This document shows positions 38,155-47,510 of a stretch of 64,000 bases of DNA, in pieces (position 1 is the stretch's first letter; each line of letters begins with the position of its first letter). This stretch comes from Streptomyces sp. Y2F8-2 (lineage in GTDB: Bacteria > Actinomycetota > Actinomycetes > Streptomycetales > Streptomycetaceae). The stretch covers positions 744,001 to 808,000 of the forward strand of contig NZ_BNGS01000002.1 of assembly GCF_014905555.1 (NCBI RefSeq). The letters run 5' to 3'. The notes beneath the pieces were generated by a model, which was not told where the DNA came from, searched no databases, and saw only the letters and a list, made by a program, of their open reading frames with translations. Both the position numbers and the translations under genes were made by a program.

Positions 38155-39114
38155 ATGCGCGTTGCCTTCGTCGGCAAAGGCGGCAGCGGCAAGACGACCC
38201 TGTCCGCCCTCTTCTCCCGTCACCTGGCGCGCTCCGGAGCGCCGGTCGTCGCGATCGACGGCGACATCAACCAGCACCTGGCCCACGCTCTCGGCCTCGA
38301 CGAGGACGAGGTCTTCGCCGCGCCGCCGCTCAGCGCGCGCACGGGCGAGATCAAGGAGTACCTGCGGGGCACGAACCCGCGGATCCCGTCCCGCGAGGCG
38401 ATGGTGAAGACGACGCCGCCCGGACGCGGCTCCCGGCTGCTGCGGCTGCTCGGCGACGACGAGATCCACGGCCACCACGTCCAGGAGGTCGCAGGCGTCC
38501 CGCTCATGGTGACCGGCGCCTTCGACGAGAGCGATCTCGGCGTGGCCTGCTACCACTCCAAACTGGGCGCGGTCGAGCTGTACCTCAACCACCTCGTCGA
38601 CGGCCCCGGCGAGTACGTCGTCATCGACATGACCGCCGGCGCCGACGCCTTCGCTTCTGGCCTGTTCACCCGCTTCGACATGACGTTCCTGGTCGTGGAA
38701 CCGACCCGCAAGAGCGTCTCCGTGTATCGCCAGTACCGCGACCACGCGGCCGAGTTCGGGATCCCGGTCGCCGTCGTCGGCAACAAGGTCACCGGCGAGG
38801 ACGACCTGCTCTTCCTCAAGGAGCACGTCGGCGAGGACCTGCTTGCCCACTGCGAGCAGTCCTCCTACGTACGTGCCCAGGAACAGGGCCGCGGCCACGG
38901 CGAGCTGGAGCTGCACAACACCCGCACCCTGGACCGGCTGCGCGCGGCCGTGGACGCCCGCCCCAAGGACTGGGCGGCCTTCCAGAAGCACGCCGTGGAC
39001 TTCCACCTGCGCAACGCCGCCGCCTGGGCCAATGAGGCCACCGGCCAGGACCTCGCCACCCAGGTCGATCCGGACTTCCAGCACGGCCCCACAGCCCTGG
39101 CCGCCCTCGCCTGA
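38155..39114 (+). CDS. CooC/MinD-like P-loop ATPase
   Basis: 319 residues. The deviant Walker A GKGGSGKTT (residues 7-15) with the signature Lys marks the SIMIBI (MinD/ParA/CooC) class; DGDIN (switch I) and VIDMTAGADAF (Walker B/switch II) follow, plus a NKV nucleotide-specificity motif (VVGNKVTGEDD). It is most like CooC/ArsA-type accessory ATPases that help load metals into enzymes rather than ParA partition proteins; no ParB is near. The GGAG ribosome site at about 38140 precedes the ATG. A Zur-like box upstream and a small unknown protein downstream (51 nt) suggest a zinc- or metal-linked two-gene unit. Confidence 0.82.
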   Translation: MRVAFVGKGGSGKTTLSALFSRHLARSGAPVVAIDGDINQHLAHALGLDEDEVFAAPPLSARTGEIKEYLRGTNPRIPSREAMVKTTPPGRGSRLLRLLGDDEIHGHHVQEVAGVPLMVTGAFDESDLGVACYHSKLGAVELYLNHLVDGPGEYVVIDMTAGADAFASGLFTRFDMTFLVVEPTRKSVSVYRQYRDHAAEFGIPVAVVGNKVTGEDDLLFLKEHVGEDLLAHCEQSSYVRAQEQGRGHGELELHNTRTLDRLRAAVDARPKDWAAFQKHAVDFHLRNAAAWANEATGQDLATQVDPDFQHGPTALAALA

Positions 39115-39165
39115 CCCACACCCCCTCAAGCACCGAACGACAGAAACAGAACAGGACGCCCCTTC

Positions 39166-39558
39166 ATGTCACTCGACGTCTCCCCGCAGCTGCTCGCCGA
39201 AGCCGAGAACGGCGAGGTGCAGGAGCAGGACTTCGTGGAAACGGTCCGTACGTCCCTGCCGTACGCCTACGACCTCATCGCCCGCCTGGCGGACGAACTG
39301 CGGTCCGGCCCTGCAGAGTTCGCCGACAACCAAACCCCGCCGCCCTCCGAGAAGGAGCGCGGCCAGCTGCTGCGCGCTCTGTCCAGCGACGCGATCCGGG
39401 GCAGCCTGGAACGCCACTTCGGCATCGCCCTCGCCTTCCAGAACTGCCACCGCGTGGCCGCCTTCCACCCCGAGGCGCGCGGCGGCGAAACGCACACCCG
39501 CTTCACCTCCCTGCGCTCGCAGATCCTCAACCAGTCGCCGGAGTTCCGCGACTGCTGA
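39166..39558 (+). CDS. Conserved-looking protein of unknown function
   Basis: 130 residues, mostly helical by composition, with an acidic N-terminus (SPQLLAEAENGEVQEQDFVE) and conserved-looking stretches SLPYAYDLIARLADEL and GSLERHFGIALAFQNCHRVA. No signal peptide or membrane segment. One His/Cys pair lies in QNCHR, and Cys130 is the last residue. 51 nt downstream of the ATPase and followed by a terminator, so the two form an operon. I do not recognise the family; a partner or client of the ATPase is plausible. Confidence 0.7.
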   Translation: MSLDVSPQLLAEAENGEVQEQDFVETVRTSLPYAYDLIARLADELRSGPAEFADNQTPPPSEKERGQLLRALSSDAIRGSLERHFGIALAFQNCHRVAAFHPEARGGETHTRFTSLRSQILNQSPEFRDC

Positions 39559-39630
39559 ACCACCGCCGCCGCGGCCGCCGACTGCCGAATCCGGCGTTCG
39601 GCGAACAGGTCGGCCACTTCCAGCCCTCGC

Positions 39631-39675
39631 CGGCCGCCGCCCACCAGGACACCCGGTCCTGGTGAGTGGCGGCCG
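39631..39675. terminator. Bipartite hairpin after the ATPase operon
   Basis: CACCAGGAC (39642-39650) pairs with GTCCTGGTG (39656-39664), and the outer CGGCCGCC (39631-39638) pairs with GGCGGCCG (39668-39675) around a small internal loop. It lies between two convergent genes. The rest of 39559-39937 shows no gene. Confidence 0.75.
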
Positions 39676-39937
39676 CCGACCCTCATTCATCGTCACGCCG
39701 CTCGCCGCAGGACCTACTCCCAGCGACCGATGAGTCCTCACGCTTGTGCGGCAAGGGCTTTGAGCGGCGTCGCGTGGCGCGGCCCGAGCGGTGGCACGGA
39801 TGGGAGGTGCACTCCTGTCCGGTGCCTTGGGCCACGGCTTGCACGACGAGCTCGGAGACCGATTCCAGGTCCGGCGACTCCGTGCAGGTCAGCGATCCGG
39901 AACTGCCCAATTCGGCAGGTCGCCAGGCCGGCTGGTC

Positions 39938-40843
<906 letters not shown>

Positions 40844-40898
40844 GTGACGACTCCCCTCGACTCGCCCGAGGCACGCACAGGTCATGCCCGTGGCGTGG

Positions 40899-41297
40899 CT
40901 ACGGGAGCACCGCGAAGCCGTCCAGTTCCACGAGCGCCTGCTCGTCCCACAGGCGCGTGGTCCCCACGACGGCCATCGCGGGGTAGTCACGGCCCGCCAG
41001 CCGCCGCCAGATGCGGCCCAGTTCGGGGGCGTGCGCACGGTAGTCGGCCACGTCGGTGGCGTAGACGGTGACGCGGGCGAGGTCGGCGGGGGTGCCGTCG
41101 GCGGCGCGCAGGGCGGTGAGCAGGTTGGCGAGGGCGCGCTCGAACTGCTCGGGGAGCGTGTCGCCGACCACCTTGCCGTCGCCGTCGAGGGCGGTCTGGC
41201 CCGCGAGGAAGACCACGCGGGTGCCGGTGGCGACGACCGCGTGCGAGAACCCCTTGGCCGGGGAGAGGTCGGGCGGGTTGACGCGCTCACTGGTCAC
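40899..41297 (-). CDS. Rid-family (YjgF/YER057c/UK114) protein
   Basis: 132 residues from the GTG at 41297, which overlaps the acyl-CoA dehydrogenase stop by 4 bp (GTGA), so the two are coupled. The Rid fold is recognisable from FSHAVVATGTRVVFLAGQTA, EQFERALANLLTALRAADGT and ARVTVYATDVADYR. RidA enzymes hydrolyse reactive imines/enamines using an Arg in a PAR motif; here that position reads YPAMAVVG, so the Arg is missing. It therefore belongs with the Rid subgroups lacking this residue. In an aminobenzoyl-CoA pathway it could handle amino-cyclohexene intermediates (inference). Confidence 0.88.
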   Translation of the reverse strand: MTSERVNPPDLSPAKGFSHAVVATGTRVVFLAGQTALDGDGKVVGDTLPEQFERALANLLTALRAADGTPADLARVTVYATDVADYRAHAPELGRIWRRLAGRDYPAMAVVGTTRLWDEQALVELDGFAVLP

Positions 41298-42421
41298 GGG
41301 GCCTCCACGGTGGCGTACAACTCCTTGGCGACGATGCCGCGTTGCACCTCGCTCGCGCCCTCGTAGATCCGGGGTGCGCGCACCTCGCGGTAGAGGTGTT
41401 CGAGGAGGTGGCCGCGGCGCAGCGCGCGGGCGCCGTGCAGTTGCACGGCGGCGTCGACGACGTACTGCGCGGTCTCGGTGGCGAGCAGCTTCGCCATGGC
41501 GGCGCGCTTGGGGACGTCCGGGGCGCCTTCGTCGTACGCCGTCGCGGCCGAGTAGACCATGAGGCGGGCCGCCTCGGTGCGCAGGGCCATCTCGGCGACC
41601 TGGTGGGAGACCGCCTGGAGGTCCTTCAGCCGGCCGCCGAAGGCGTCCCTTCCGGCGGTGTGGGCGAGGGTCGCGTCGAGGGCGGCCTGCGCCATGCCGA
41701 CCGCGAACGCGCCGACGCTGGGGCGGAAGAGGTTGAGGGTGCCCATGGCGACCCGGAAGCCGCGGTCGGCCTCGCCGAGCAGGTCGCCCCCGGTCACGGG
41801 CACCGCGTCGAAGGCGAGCGTGCCGATGGGGTGCGGCGAGAGCATGTCGAGGGGGGTGCCGGTCAGGCCGGGGCGGTCGGCGGGGACGAGGAACGCGGTC
41901 ACACCGCGGGCGCCCGCGCCGGGGGCGGTGCGGGCGAAGACGGTGTAGAAGTCGGCCTCCGGGGCGTTGGAGATCCAGCACTTCTCACCGGTGAGCCGCC
42001 ACCCGGAGGGGCCGTCGGCCTCGGCCGCGAGGGACAGCGCCGCCGCGTCCGACCCCGCGTCCGGCTCGGTCAGCGCGAAGGCGGCGACCGTGGTGCCGGC
42101 CCGGACGCCGGGCAGCCAGCGGGCGCGCTGGGCCGGTGTCCCGTAGGCGTGCACGGGGTGGGCGCCCAGCCCTTGCAGGGCGAGGGCCGTCTCCGCCTCG
42201 GTGCAGGCGTACGCCAGGGACTCCCGCATCAGGCACAGTTCCAGCGCTCCGGAGGTGAACAGCCGGTCGAGCAGACCGAGTCGGCCGAGTTCGGTGACGA
42301 GGGCGCGGTTCACGTGACCGGGCTCGCCCTTCTCGGCGAGCGGACGCAGCCGTTGCTCGGCCAGGGTGCGCAGCTCCGCACGCCAGGCCAGCTGGGCGGG
42401 GTCGAGCGAGAATGCGGTCAT
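41294..42421 (-). CDS. Acyl-CoA dehydrogenase
   Basis: 375 residues from the ATG at 42421; a G-rich ribosome site (GAGGGG) lies 7 nt upstream. FAD-dependent alpha,beta-dehydrogenation of an acyl-CoA. Domains: N-terminal helical (1-110), beta middle (FALTEPDAGSDAAALSLAAE, CWISNAPEADFY), C-terminal helical with GRDAFGGRLKDLQAVSHQVA and the end motif APRIYEGASEVQRGIVAKEL, whose Glu lies at the usual catalytic base position. Coupled to the Rid gene and divergent from the CoA-ligase gene; likely acts on the ring-derived acyl-CoA after ring reduction or cleavage. Confidence 0.92.
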   Translation of the reverse strand: MTAFSLDPAQLAWRAELRTLAEQRLRPLAEKGEPGHVNRALVTELGRLGLLDRLFTSGALELCLMRESLAYACTEAETALALQGLGAHPVHAYGTPAQRARWLPGVRAGTTVAAFALTEPDAGSDAAALSLAAEADGPSGWRLTGEKCWISNAPEADFYTVFARTAPGAGARGVTAFLVPADRPGLTGTPLDMLSPHPIGTLAFDAVPVTGGDLLGEADRGFRVAMGTLNLFRPSVGAFAVGMAQAALDATLAHTAGRDAFGGRLKDLQAVSHQVAEMALRTEAARLMVYSAATAYDEGAPDVPKRAAMAKLLATETAQYVVDAAVQLHGARALRRGHLLEHLYREVRAPRIYEGASEVQRGIVAKELYATVEAP

Positions 42422-42473
42422 GGCCGGTCCCCTCTCCCTGACGGCCCCTCGGGGCCGGGTGGGCTGCTCACCC

Positions 42474-42518
42474 GAACGTATCGCGGACCGTTGACTGTCG
42501 TCACCAACACGATACGCT
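42474..42518. promoter_or_regulatory. Divergent promoter region of the aromatic-acid cluster
   Basis: TTGACT (42491-42496), 16 nt, TACGCT (42513-42518) forms a promoter for the ligase gene. It is flanked by inverted CGTATCG (about 42477-42483) and CGATACG (about 42510-42516), a possible operator for the PaaX-type regulator of the cluster. Confidence 0.5.
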
Positions 42519-42556
42519 CGATGCGCGAGCCCACCACGACAAGGGGGCGAGACGCC

Positions 42557-44308
42557 ATGGACCCGAGGGACGCCACCAGCGCCACGGACACAGCGAGCGC
42601 ATCCGACACGGCGACCGCCACGGACACGGCGACCGCCACGGACACCGCGAGCGCCACGGACACCGCGAGCCGCGCGTCGGCCCAGGCTCCGCCACCGGTC
42701 CGCACCGCCCACCGCGACACCTTCGCCCGCGACCATCTCCCGCCCCGCGAGCAGTGGCCCGAGCTCCGCTTCGACCTGCCCGAGCTGTGCTACCCCGAAC
42801 GGCTGAACGCCGCGGTCGAGCTGCTCGAGGGCACCGCCCCCGACCGCCCGGCGTTCCACACGGCGGACGGCGACGTGTGGACGTACGGACAGCTCCGCAC
42901 CCGTGTCGACCGCGTCGCGCACGCGCTCACCTCCCGTCTCGGAGTCGTCCCCGGCAACCGTGTCCTGCTGCGCGGCCCCACCACCCCCTGGCTCGCCGCC
43001 TGCTGGCTGGCGGTCCTGAAGGCGGGCGCGATCGCCGTCACCGTGCTCGCCCAGCAGCGCCCGCACGAGCTGCGCACGATGTGCGACATCGCCCGGGTCG
43101 GCCACGCCCTGTGCGACGTCCGCGTGGTGGACGACCTGGTGAAGGCCGACGTTCCCGGGCTGCGCATCACCCCGTACGGCGGCGACGCCCCTGACGACCT
43201 GCTGCGTCTGCCGGTGCCCGAGGAGCCGTACGCACCGGTGGACACGGCGGCCGACGACGTGGCGCTGATCGCCTTCACCTCCGGCACCACGGGCCGCCCG
43301 AAGGGGTGCATGCACTTCCACCGCGACCTGCTCGCCATCGCGGACACCTTCTCGAGGCACATCCTGCGCCCGCGCCCCGACGACGTCTTCGCGGGCAGTC
43401 CCCCGCTCGGCTTCACCTTCGGGCTCGGCGGACTCGTCGTCTTCCCGCTGCGGGCCGGCGCCAGCGCCTTACTGCTCGAACAGGCGGGCCCCAGGCAGCT
43501 GTTGCCCGCGATCGCCGAGCAGCGGGTCTCGGTGTTGTTCACCGCGCCGACCGCCTACCGGGCGATGCTCGACGAGCTGGACGCGTACGACACGACCTCG
43601 CTGCGGCGCTGTGTGTCGGCCGGCGAGAACCTTCCCGAGGCCACCTGGCGGGCCTGGCACGAGCGCACCGGTCTGCGGATCGTCAACGGCATCGGCGCCA
43701 CCGAGCTGCTGCACATCTTCATCTCGGCGGCGGACGACCGGATCCGGCCGGGAACCACGGGGCTTCCGGTCCCGGGGTGGCACGCGCGCGTGCAGGACGC
43801 CGACGGCGTGCCCGTACCGGACGGCGAGCCCGGACTGCTCGCAGTGCGCGGACCGGTCGGCTGCCGCTATCTCGCCGATCCACGGCAACGGGAGTACGTC
43901 CGAGGCGGCTGGAACATCACCGGCGACACCTACGTCCGCGAGCCCGACGGCTACTTCCGCTATGTGGCCCGCGCCGACGACATGATCATCTCCGCCGGGT
44001 ACAACATCGCCGGGCCCGAGGTCGAGGACGCCCTGCTGCGCCATCCGGACGTGGTCGAGACGGCGGTCGTCGGGCGGCCCGACGAGGTGCGCGGGCAGGT
44101 CGTGGTGGCGTATGCGGTCCTCAGGCAGGGCGCGCGGCGCGACCCGGAGGCGCTGCGCGCCTTCCTGACGTCGGAGCTGGCGCCGTACAAGTGCCCGCGC
44201 GAGTTCGTCTTCCTGGACGCGCTGCCGCGCACGGCGACGGGCAAGCTCCAGCGGTTCCGGCTGCGCGCGGACGCCGACCCGATGCCCGCGCGAGGTGATC
44301 ATGAGTGA
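42557..44308 (+). CDS. 2-aminobenzoate/benzoate-type CoA ligase
   Basis: 583 residues from the ATG at 42557. ANL-superfamily enzyme that adenylates an aromatic carboxylate and transfers it to CoA. The first 40 residues are a low-complexity Ala/Thr/Asp/Ser tract made by 18-bp DNA repeats. Next comes RDHLPPREQWPELRFDLPEL, a signature I associate with 2-aminobenzoate-CoA ligases, then P-loop-like AFTSGTTGRPKGCMHFH, INGIGATELLHIF (A5-like), the TGD hinge region (GGWNITGDTYVREPDGYF) and the C-terminal catalytic Lys in PRTATGKLQRF. Substrate is likely anthranilate given the fused flavoenzyme and Rid protein nearby; benzoate or salicylate remain possible. Confidence 0.9.
   Translation: MDPRDATSATDTASASDTATATDTATATDTASATDTASRASAQAPPPVRTAHRDTFARDHLPPREQWPELRFDLPELCYPERLNAAVELLEGTAPDRPAFHTADGDVWTYGQLRTRVDRVAHALTSRLGVVPGNRVLLRGPTTPWLAACWLAVLKAGAIAVTVLAQQRPHELRTMCDIARVGHALCDVRVVDDLVKADVPGLRITPYGGDAPDDLLRLPVPEEPYAPVDTAADDVALIAFTSGTTGRPKGCMHFHRDLLAIADTFSRHILRPRPDDVFAGSPPLGFTFGLGGLVVFPLRAGASALLLEQAGPRQLLPAIAEQRVSVLFTAPTAYRAMLDELDAYDTTSLRRCVSAGENLPEATWRAWHERTGLRIVNGIGATELLHIFISAADDRIRPGTTGLPVPGWHARVQDADGVPVPDGEPGLLAVRGPVGCRYLADPRQREYVRGGWNITGDTYVREPDGYFRYVARADDMIISAGYNIAGPEVEDALLRHPDVVETAVVGRPDEVRGQVVVAYAVLRQGARRDPEALRAFLTSELAPYKCPREFVFLDALPRTATGKLQRFRLRADADPMPARGDHE
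42587..42672. repeat. 18-bp in-frame tandem repeat at the ligase N-terminus
   Basis: Units such as GCGACCGCCACGGACACG repeat about four to five times with A/S variants and encode (A-T/S-A-T-D-T). Length is a multiple of three, so copy number can vary without breaking the frame. Confidence 0.75.
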
Positions 44309-44323
44309 CGCCGACGATCTAAA

Positions 44324-45157
44324 GTGATCAACGTGTCCGATCAGCACGCTCAGCACGCCCCGAGGTCCCTCATCGTCACGTTCTACGGCGCCTACGGCCG
44401 CTTCACCCCCGGCCCGGTCCCCGTGGCCGAGCTGATCCGGCTGCTCGCCGCGGTCGGCGTGGACGCGCCCTCCGTACGGTCGTCGGTGTCGCGGCTGAAG
44501 CGGCGCGGACTGCTCGTGCCGGAGCGCACGGCGACGGGCGCGGCCGGGTACGCGCTGTCGCCGGACGCACGGCAGCTACTGGAGGACGGCGACCGCCGGG
44601 TGTACGCGACGGCGCCCCCGAAGGACGAGGGCTGGGTGCTTGCCGTGTTCTCCGTGCCGGAGTCGGAGCGGCAGAAGCGGCACCTGCTGCGCTCCCGGCT
44701 GGCGGGGCTCGGTTTCGGCACCGCGGCCCCCGGGGTGTGGATCGCCCCCGCACGCCTGTACGAGGAGACCCGGCACACCCTGGAGCGGCTGCACCTGGAC
44801 GTGTACGTGGACCTCTTCCGCGGGGACCACCTCGGCTTCGCGCCGACCGCGGAGGCGGTGGGGCGCTGGTGGGACCTGGCCGCGATCGCCAAGCAGCACG
44901 AGGCGTTCCTCGACCGCCACGCGCGCGTGCTGCGCGACTGGGAGGCCCGCGAGGACACCCCGACCGAGGAGGCGTACCGCGACTATCTGCTCGCCCTGGA
45001 CTCCTGGCGCCATCTGCCCTACGCCGACCCCGGGCTGCCGGCCGGCCTGCTGCCCGCGAACTGGCCGGGCGCCCGCTCGGCGGCGGTCTTCCGGGCGCTG
45101 CACGAGCGGCTGCGGGAGGCGGGGGCGGTGTTCGCGGGCGTGGCGGACCTGCCGTAG
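44324..45157 (+). CDS. PaaX-family transcriptional regulator
   Basis: 277 residues. The N-terminal winged HTH (about 15-80: RSLIVTFYGAYGRFTPGPVP, SVRSSVSRLKRRGLLVPER), the central Cas2-like/PaaX domain (about 95-170, with WVLAVFSVPESERQKRHLLR) and the C-terminal PaaX domain are all present. PaaX repressors respond to aryl-CoA thioesters, typically phenylacetyl-CoA, and control aromatic catabolic genes. It starts 15 nt after the ligase stop and is probably co-transcribed. No clear ribosome site; GTG 44324 or the in-frame GTG 44333 could be the start. Its stop is 5 nt from the convergent hydroxylase gene. Confidence 0.88.
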   Translation: MINVSDQHAQHAPRSLIVTFYGAYGRFTPGPVPVAELIRLLAAVGVDAPSVRSSVSRLKRRGLLVPERTATGAAGYALSPDARQLLEDGDRRVYATAPPKDEGWVLAVFSVPESERQKRHLLRSRLAGLGFGTAAPGVWIAPARLYEETRHTLERLHLDVYVDLFRGDHLGFAPTAEAVGRWWDLAAIAKQHEAFLDRHARVLRDWEAREDTPTEEAYRDYLLALDSWRHLPYADPGLPAGLLPANWPGARSAAVFRALHERLREAGAVFAGVADLP

Positions 45158-45162
45158 GTCTT

Positions 45163-47508
45163 TCAACTTCCCAGCGTCAGACGGGGCTTGGGGGCGTCGG
45201 TGCGACCGGTGTTGGGGCGCCTGCTGCCCGCCCGGTAGGGCGCGGGCCACACCGCGCCCTGCCCGCCGTAGCCCTGTTCGGCCGCAGCGTGCAGGGTCCA
45301 GTGCGGGTCGTACAGGTGCGGCCGGGCGAGGGCGCACAGGTCGGTGCGCCCGGCCAGGATCAGCGAGTTGACGTCGTCCCAGGACGAGATGGCGCCCACC
45401 GCGATCACCGGTACGCCCGTCTCGTGGCGGATCCGGTCGGCGTACGGCGTCTGGTACGAGCGCCCGAACGCCGGCTTCTCCTCGGCCACCACCTGCCCCG
45501 TCGACACGTCGATCGCGTCGGCGCCGTGCGCGGCGAACGCGCGGGCGATCTCGACGGCCTCCTCGGCCGTGGTGCCGCCCTCGGCCCAGTCGGTCGCGGA
45601 GATCCGTACGGTCATGGGCCGCTCCCCGGGCCACACCGCCCGCACGGCGTCGAAGACCTCGAGCGGGAAGCGGAGCCGCCCGGCGAGCGAGCCGCCATAG
45701 GCGTCGGTGCGGTGGTTGGTGAGCGGTGAGAGGAAGCCGGAGAGCAGGTAGCCGTGGGCGCAGTGCAGTTCCAGCAGGTCGAAGCCGGCGCGGGCGGCGC
45801 GGACGGCGGCGGAGGTGAACTGCTCGCGGATGTCGGTCAGCTGGGCGCGGGAGAGCTCGCGGGGCGTCTGGCCACCCGGTTTGTACGAGATCGGGGAGGC
45901 GGCCACGAGCGGCCAGTTGCCCTGCTCCAGCGGCTCGTCCATGCCCTCCCACATCAACTTGGTGGAGCCCTTGCGGCCGCTGTGCCCGAGCTGCACCCCG
46001 ATCGCGGTGCCCGGCGCCTGGCCGTGCACGAAGTCGGTGACGCGCCGCCACGCCTCGGCCTGCCGTCCGGTGTAGAGGCCGGCGCAGCCCGGGGTGATGC
46101 GGCCCTCGGGGCTCACGCACACCATCTCGGTCATCACCAGCCCGGCGCCGCCGAGGGCCCGTGCGCCCAGGTGGACGAGGTGGAAGTCGCCGGGGACGCC
46201 GTCCACGGCCGAGTACATGTCCATCGGCGAGACCACGACCCGGTTGCGCAGGGTCAGGCCGCGCAACCGGAAGGGGGTGAACATCGGGGGTGTGCCGGGC
46301 GGGCAGCCGAACTCGCGCTCCACCGCCTCGGTGAAGCGGGGGTCGCGCAGCCGCAGGTTGTCGTGGGTGACGCGACGGCTGCGGGTGAGCAGGTTGAAGG
46401 CGAACTGGCGGGGCGGCTGGTCGAGGTACAGCCTCAGGTTCTCGAACCACTCCAGGCTGGCGCGGGCCGCGCGCTGCGTGGAGGCGACCACCGGGCGCCG
46501 CTCCTCCTCGTAGGCGGCCAGGGCCTCGGGCAGCGAAGGGTGTTCCTCCAGGCAGGCGACCAGGGCGAGCGCGTCCTCCACCGCGAGTTTCGTACCGGAG
46601 CCGATGGAGAAGTGCGCGGTGTGCGCGGCGTCGCCGAGCAGGACCAGGTTGCCGTGGGACCAGTGCTCGGCGACGACCGTGCGGAAGGTGGTCCAGGTGG
46701 AGTTGTTGGAGCGCAGGGCCCGGCCGCGCAGGGCGTCCGCGAAGATCTTGGTGCAGCGCTCGATGGTCTCGGCGGTGTCCAGCTCGGCGAACCCGGCCGC
46801 GTGCCACACCTCCTCGCGCATCTCCACGATGACCGTCGAGGCACCGAATTGACTCTGCGGCCCGGAGGGCCTCGTTGAGGGGTGGTGGTCGGGCGACGGG
46901 CGGGCATACGGGTAGCCGTGGAGCTGCATCACGCCGTGCTCGGTCTCGGCGATCTCGAAGCGGAAGGCGTCGAAGGGGAAGTCGGCGGCGAGCCAGATGT
47001 ACCGGCAGCGGTGCTCCTCGATCGAGGGCCGGAACACCTCGGCGTACGCCTCGCGTGTGCCGCTGTGCACTCCGTCGGCGGCGATGACGAGGTCGTACGC
47101 CTCCGTGAGCCAGGCCGGGTACGGGGCCTCGGTGCGGAAGCGGAGGTCGACGCCGAGGGAGCGGCAGCGCTCGTGCAGGATCCGGAGGAGCCGCCGCCTG
47201 CCGAGCGCGGCGAAACCGTGGCCGCCGGAGGTGTGGCGCACGCCCCGGTGCACGATGTCGATGTCGTCCCACCGCACGAACTCGTCCTTCAACGCGGCGT
47301 ACACGACGGGGTCGGCGTGCTCGATGCCGCCGAGGGTCTCGTCGGACAGGACGACGCCGAACCCGAAGGTGTCGTCGGGCGCGTTCCGCTCCCAGACGGT
47401 CACCTCGCGGGCCGGGTCGAGCCGCTTGAGCAGGGCGGCGGCGTAGAGGCCACCGGGGCCGCCGCCGATGACGGCGACGCGCAGCGGCCGCCCTCCGGTG
47501 CCGGTCAT
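45163..47508 (-). CDS. Fused FAD monooxygenase/old yellow enzyme (2-aminobenzoyl-CoA monooxygenase/reductase type)
   Basis: 781 residues from the ATG at 47508, with GGGGGAGG 5 nt upstream. Residues about 10-390 are a PHBH-type FAD hydroxylase (VAVIGGGPGGLYAAALL; LLGDAAHTAHFSIGSGTKLA). Residues about 405-765 are an NADH:flavin oxidoreductase/OYE barrel (VVVSPMDMYSAVDGVPGDFH, GVQLGHSGRKGS, FLSPLTNHRTDAYGGSLAGR). This architecture and length match 2-aminobenzoyl-CoA monooxygenase/reductase of the aerobic CoA-dependent anthranilate pathway, also seen annotated as salicylyl-CoA 5-hydroxylase fusions. It would hydroxylate and then reduce the aromatic ring. Its start overlaps the hydratase gene end region, giving an operon. 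Confidence 0.9.
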   Translation of the reverse strand: MTGTGGRPLRVAVIGGGPGGLYAAALLKRLDPAREVTVWERNAPDDTFGFGVVLSDETLGGIEHADPVVYAALKDEFVRWDDIDIVHRGVRHTSGGHGFAALGRRRLLRILHERCRSLGVDLRFRTEAPYPAWLTEAYDLVIAADGVHSGTREAYAEVFRPSIEEHRCRYIWLAADFPFDAFRFEIAETEHGVMQLHGYPYARPSPDHHPSTRPSGPQSQFGASTVIVEMREEVWHAAGFAELDTAETIERCTKIFADALRGRALRSNNSTWTTFRTVVAEHWSHGNLVLLGDAAHTAHFSIGSGTKLAVEDALALVACLEEHPSLPEALAAYEEERRPVVASTQRAARASLEWFENLRLYLDQPPRQFAFNLLTRSRRVTHDNLRLRDPRFTEAVEREFGCPPGTPPMFTPFRLRGLTLRNRVVVSPMDMYSAVDGVPGDFHLVHLGARALGGAGLVMTEMVCVSPEGRITPGCAGLYTGRQAEAWRRVTDFVHGQAPGTAIGVQLGHSGRKGSTKLMWEGMDEPLEQGNWPLVAASPISYKPGGQTPRELSRAQLTDIREQFTSAAVRAARAGFDLLELHCAHGYLLSGFLSPLTNHRTDAYGGSLAGRLRFPLEVFDAVRAVWPGERPMTVRISATDWAEGGTTAEEAVEIARAFAAHGADAIDVSTGQVVAEEKPAFGRSYQTPYADRIRHETGVPVIAVGAISSWDDVNSLILAGRTDLCALARPHLYDPHWTLHAAAEQGYGGQGAVWPAPYRAGSRRPNTGRTDAPKPRLTLGS

Positions 47509-47510
47509 GG

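Noticed and set aside
38155..39558. ParA-type partition locus or plasmid remnant
   Set aside because: No ParB or parS-like repeats; the ATPase is closer to CooC/MinD accessory types.
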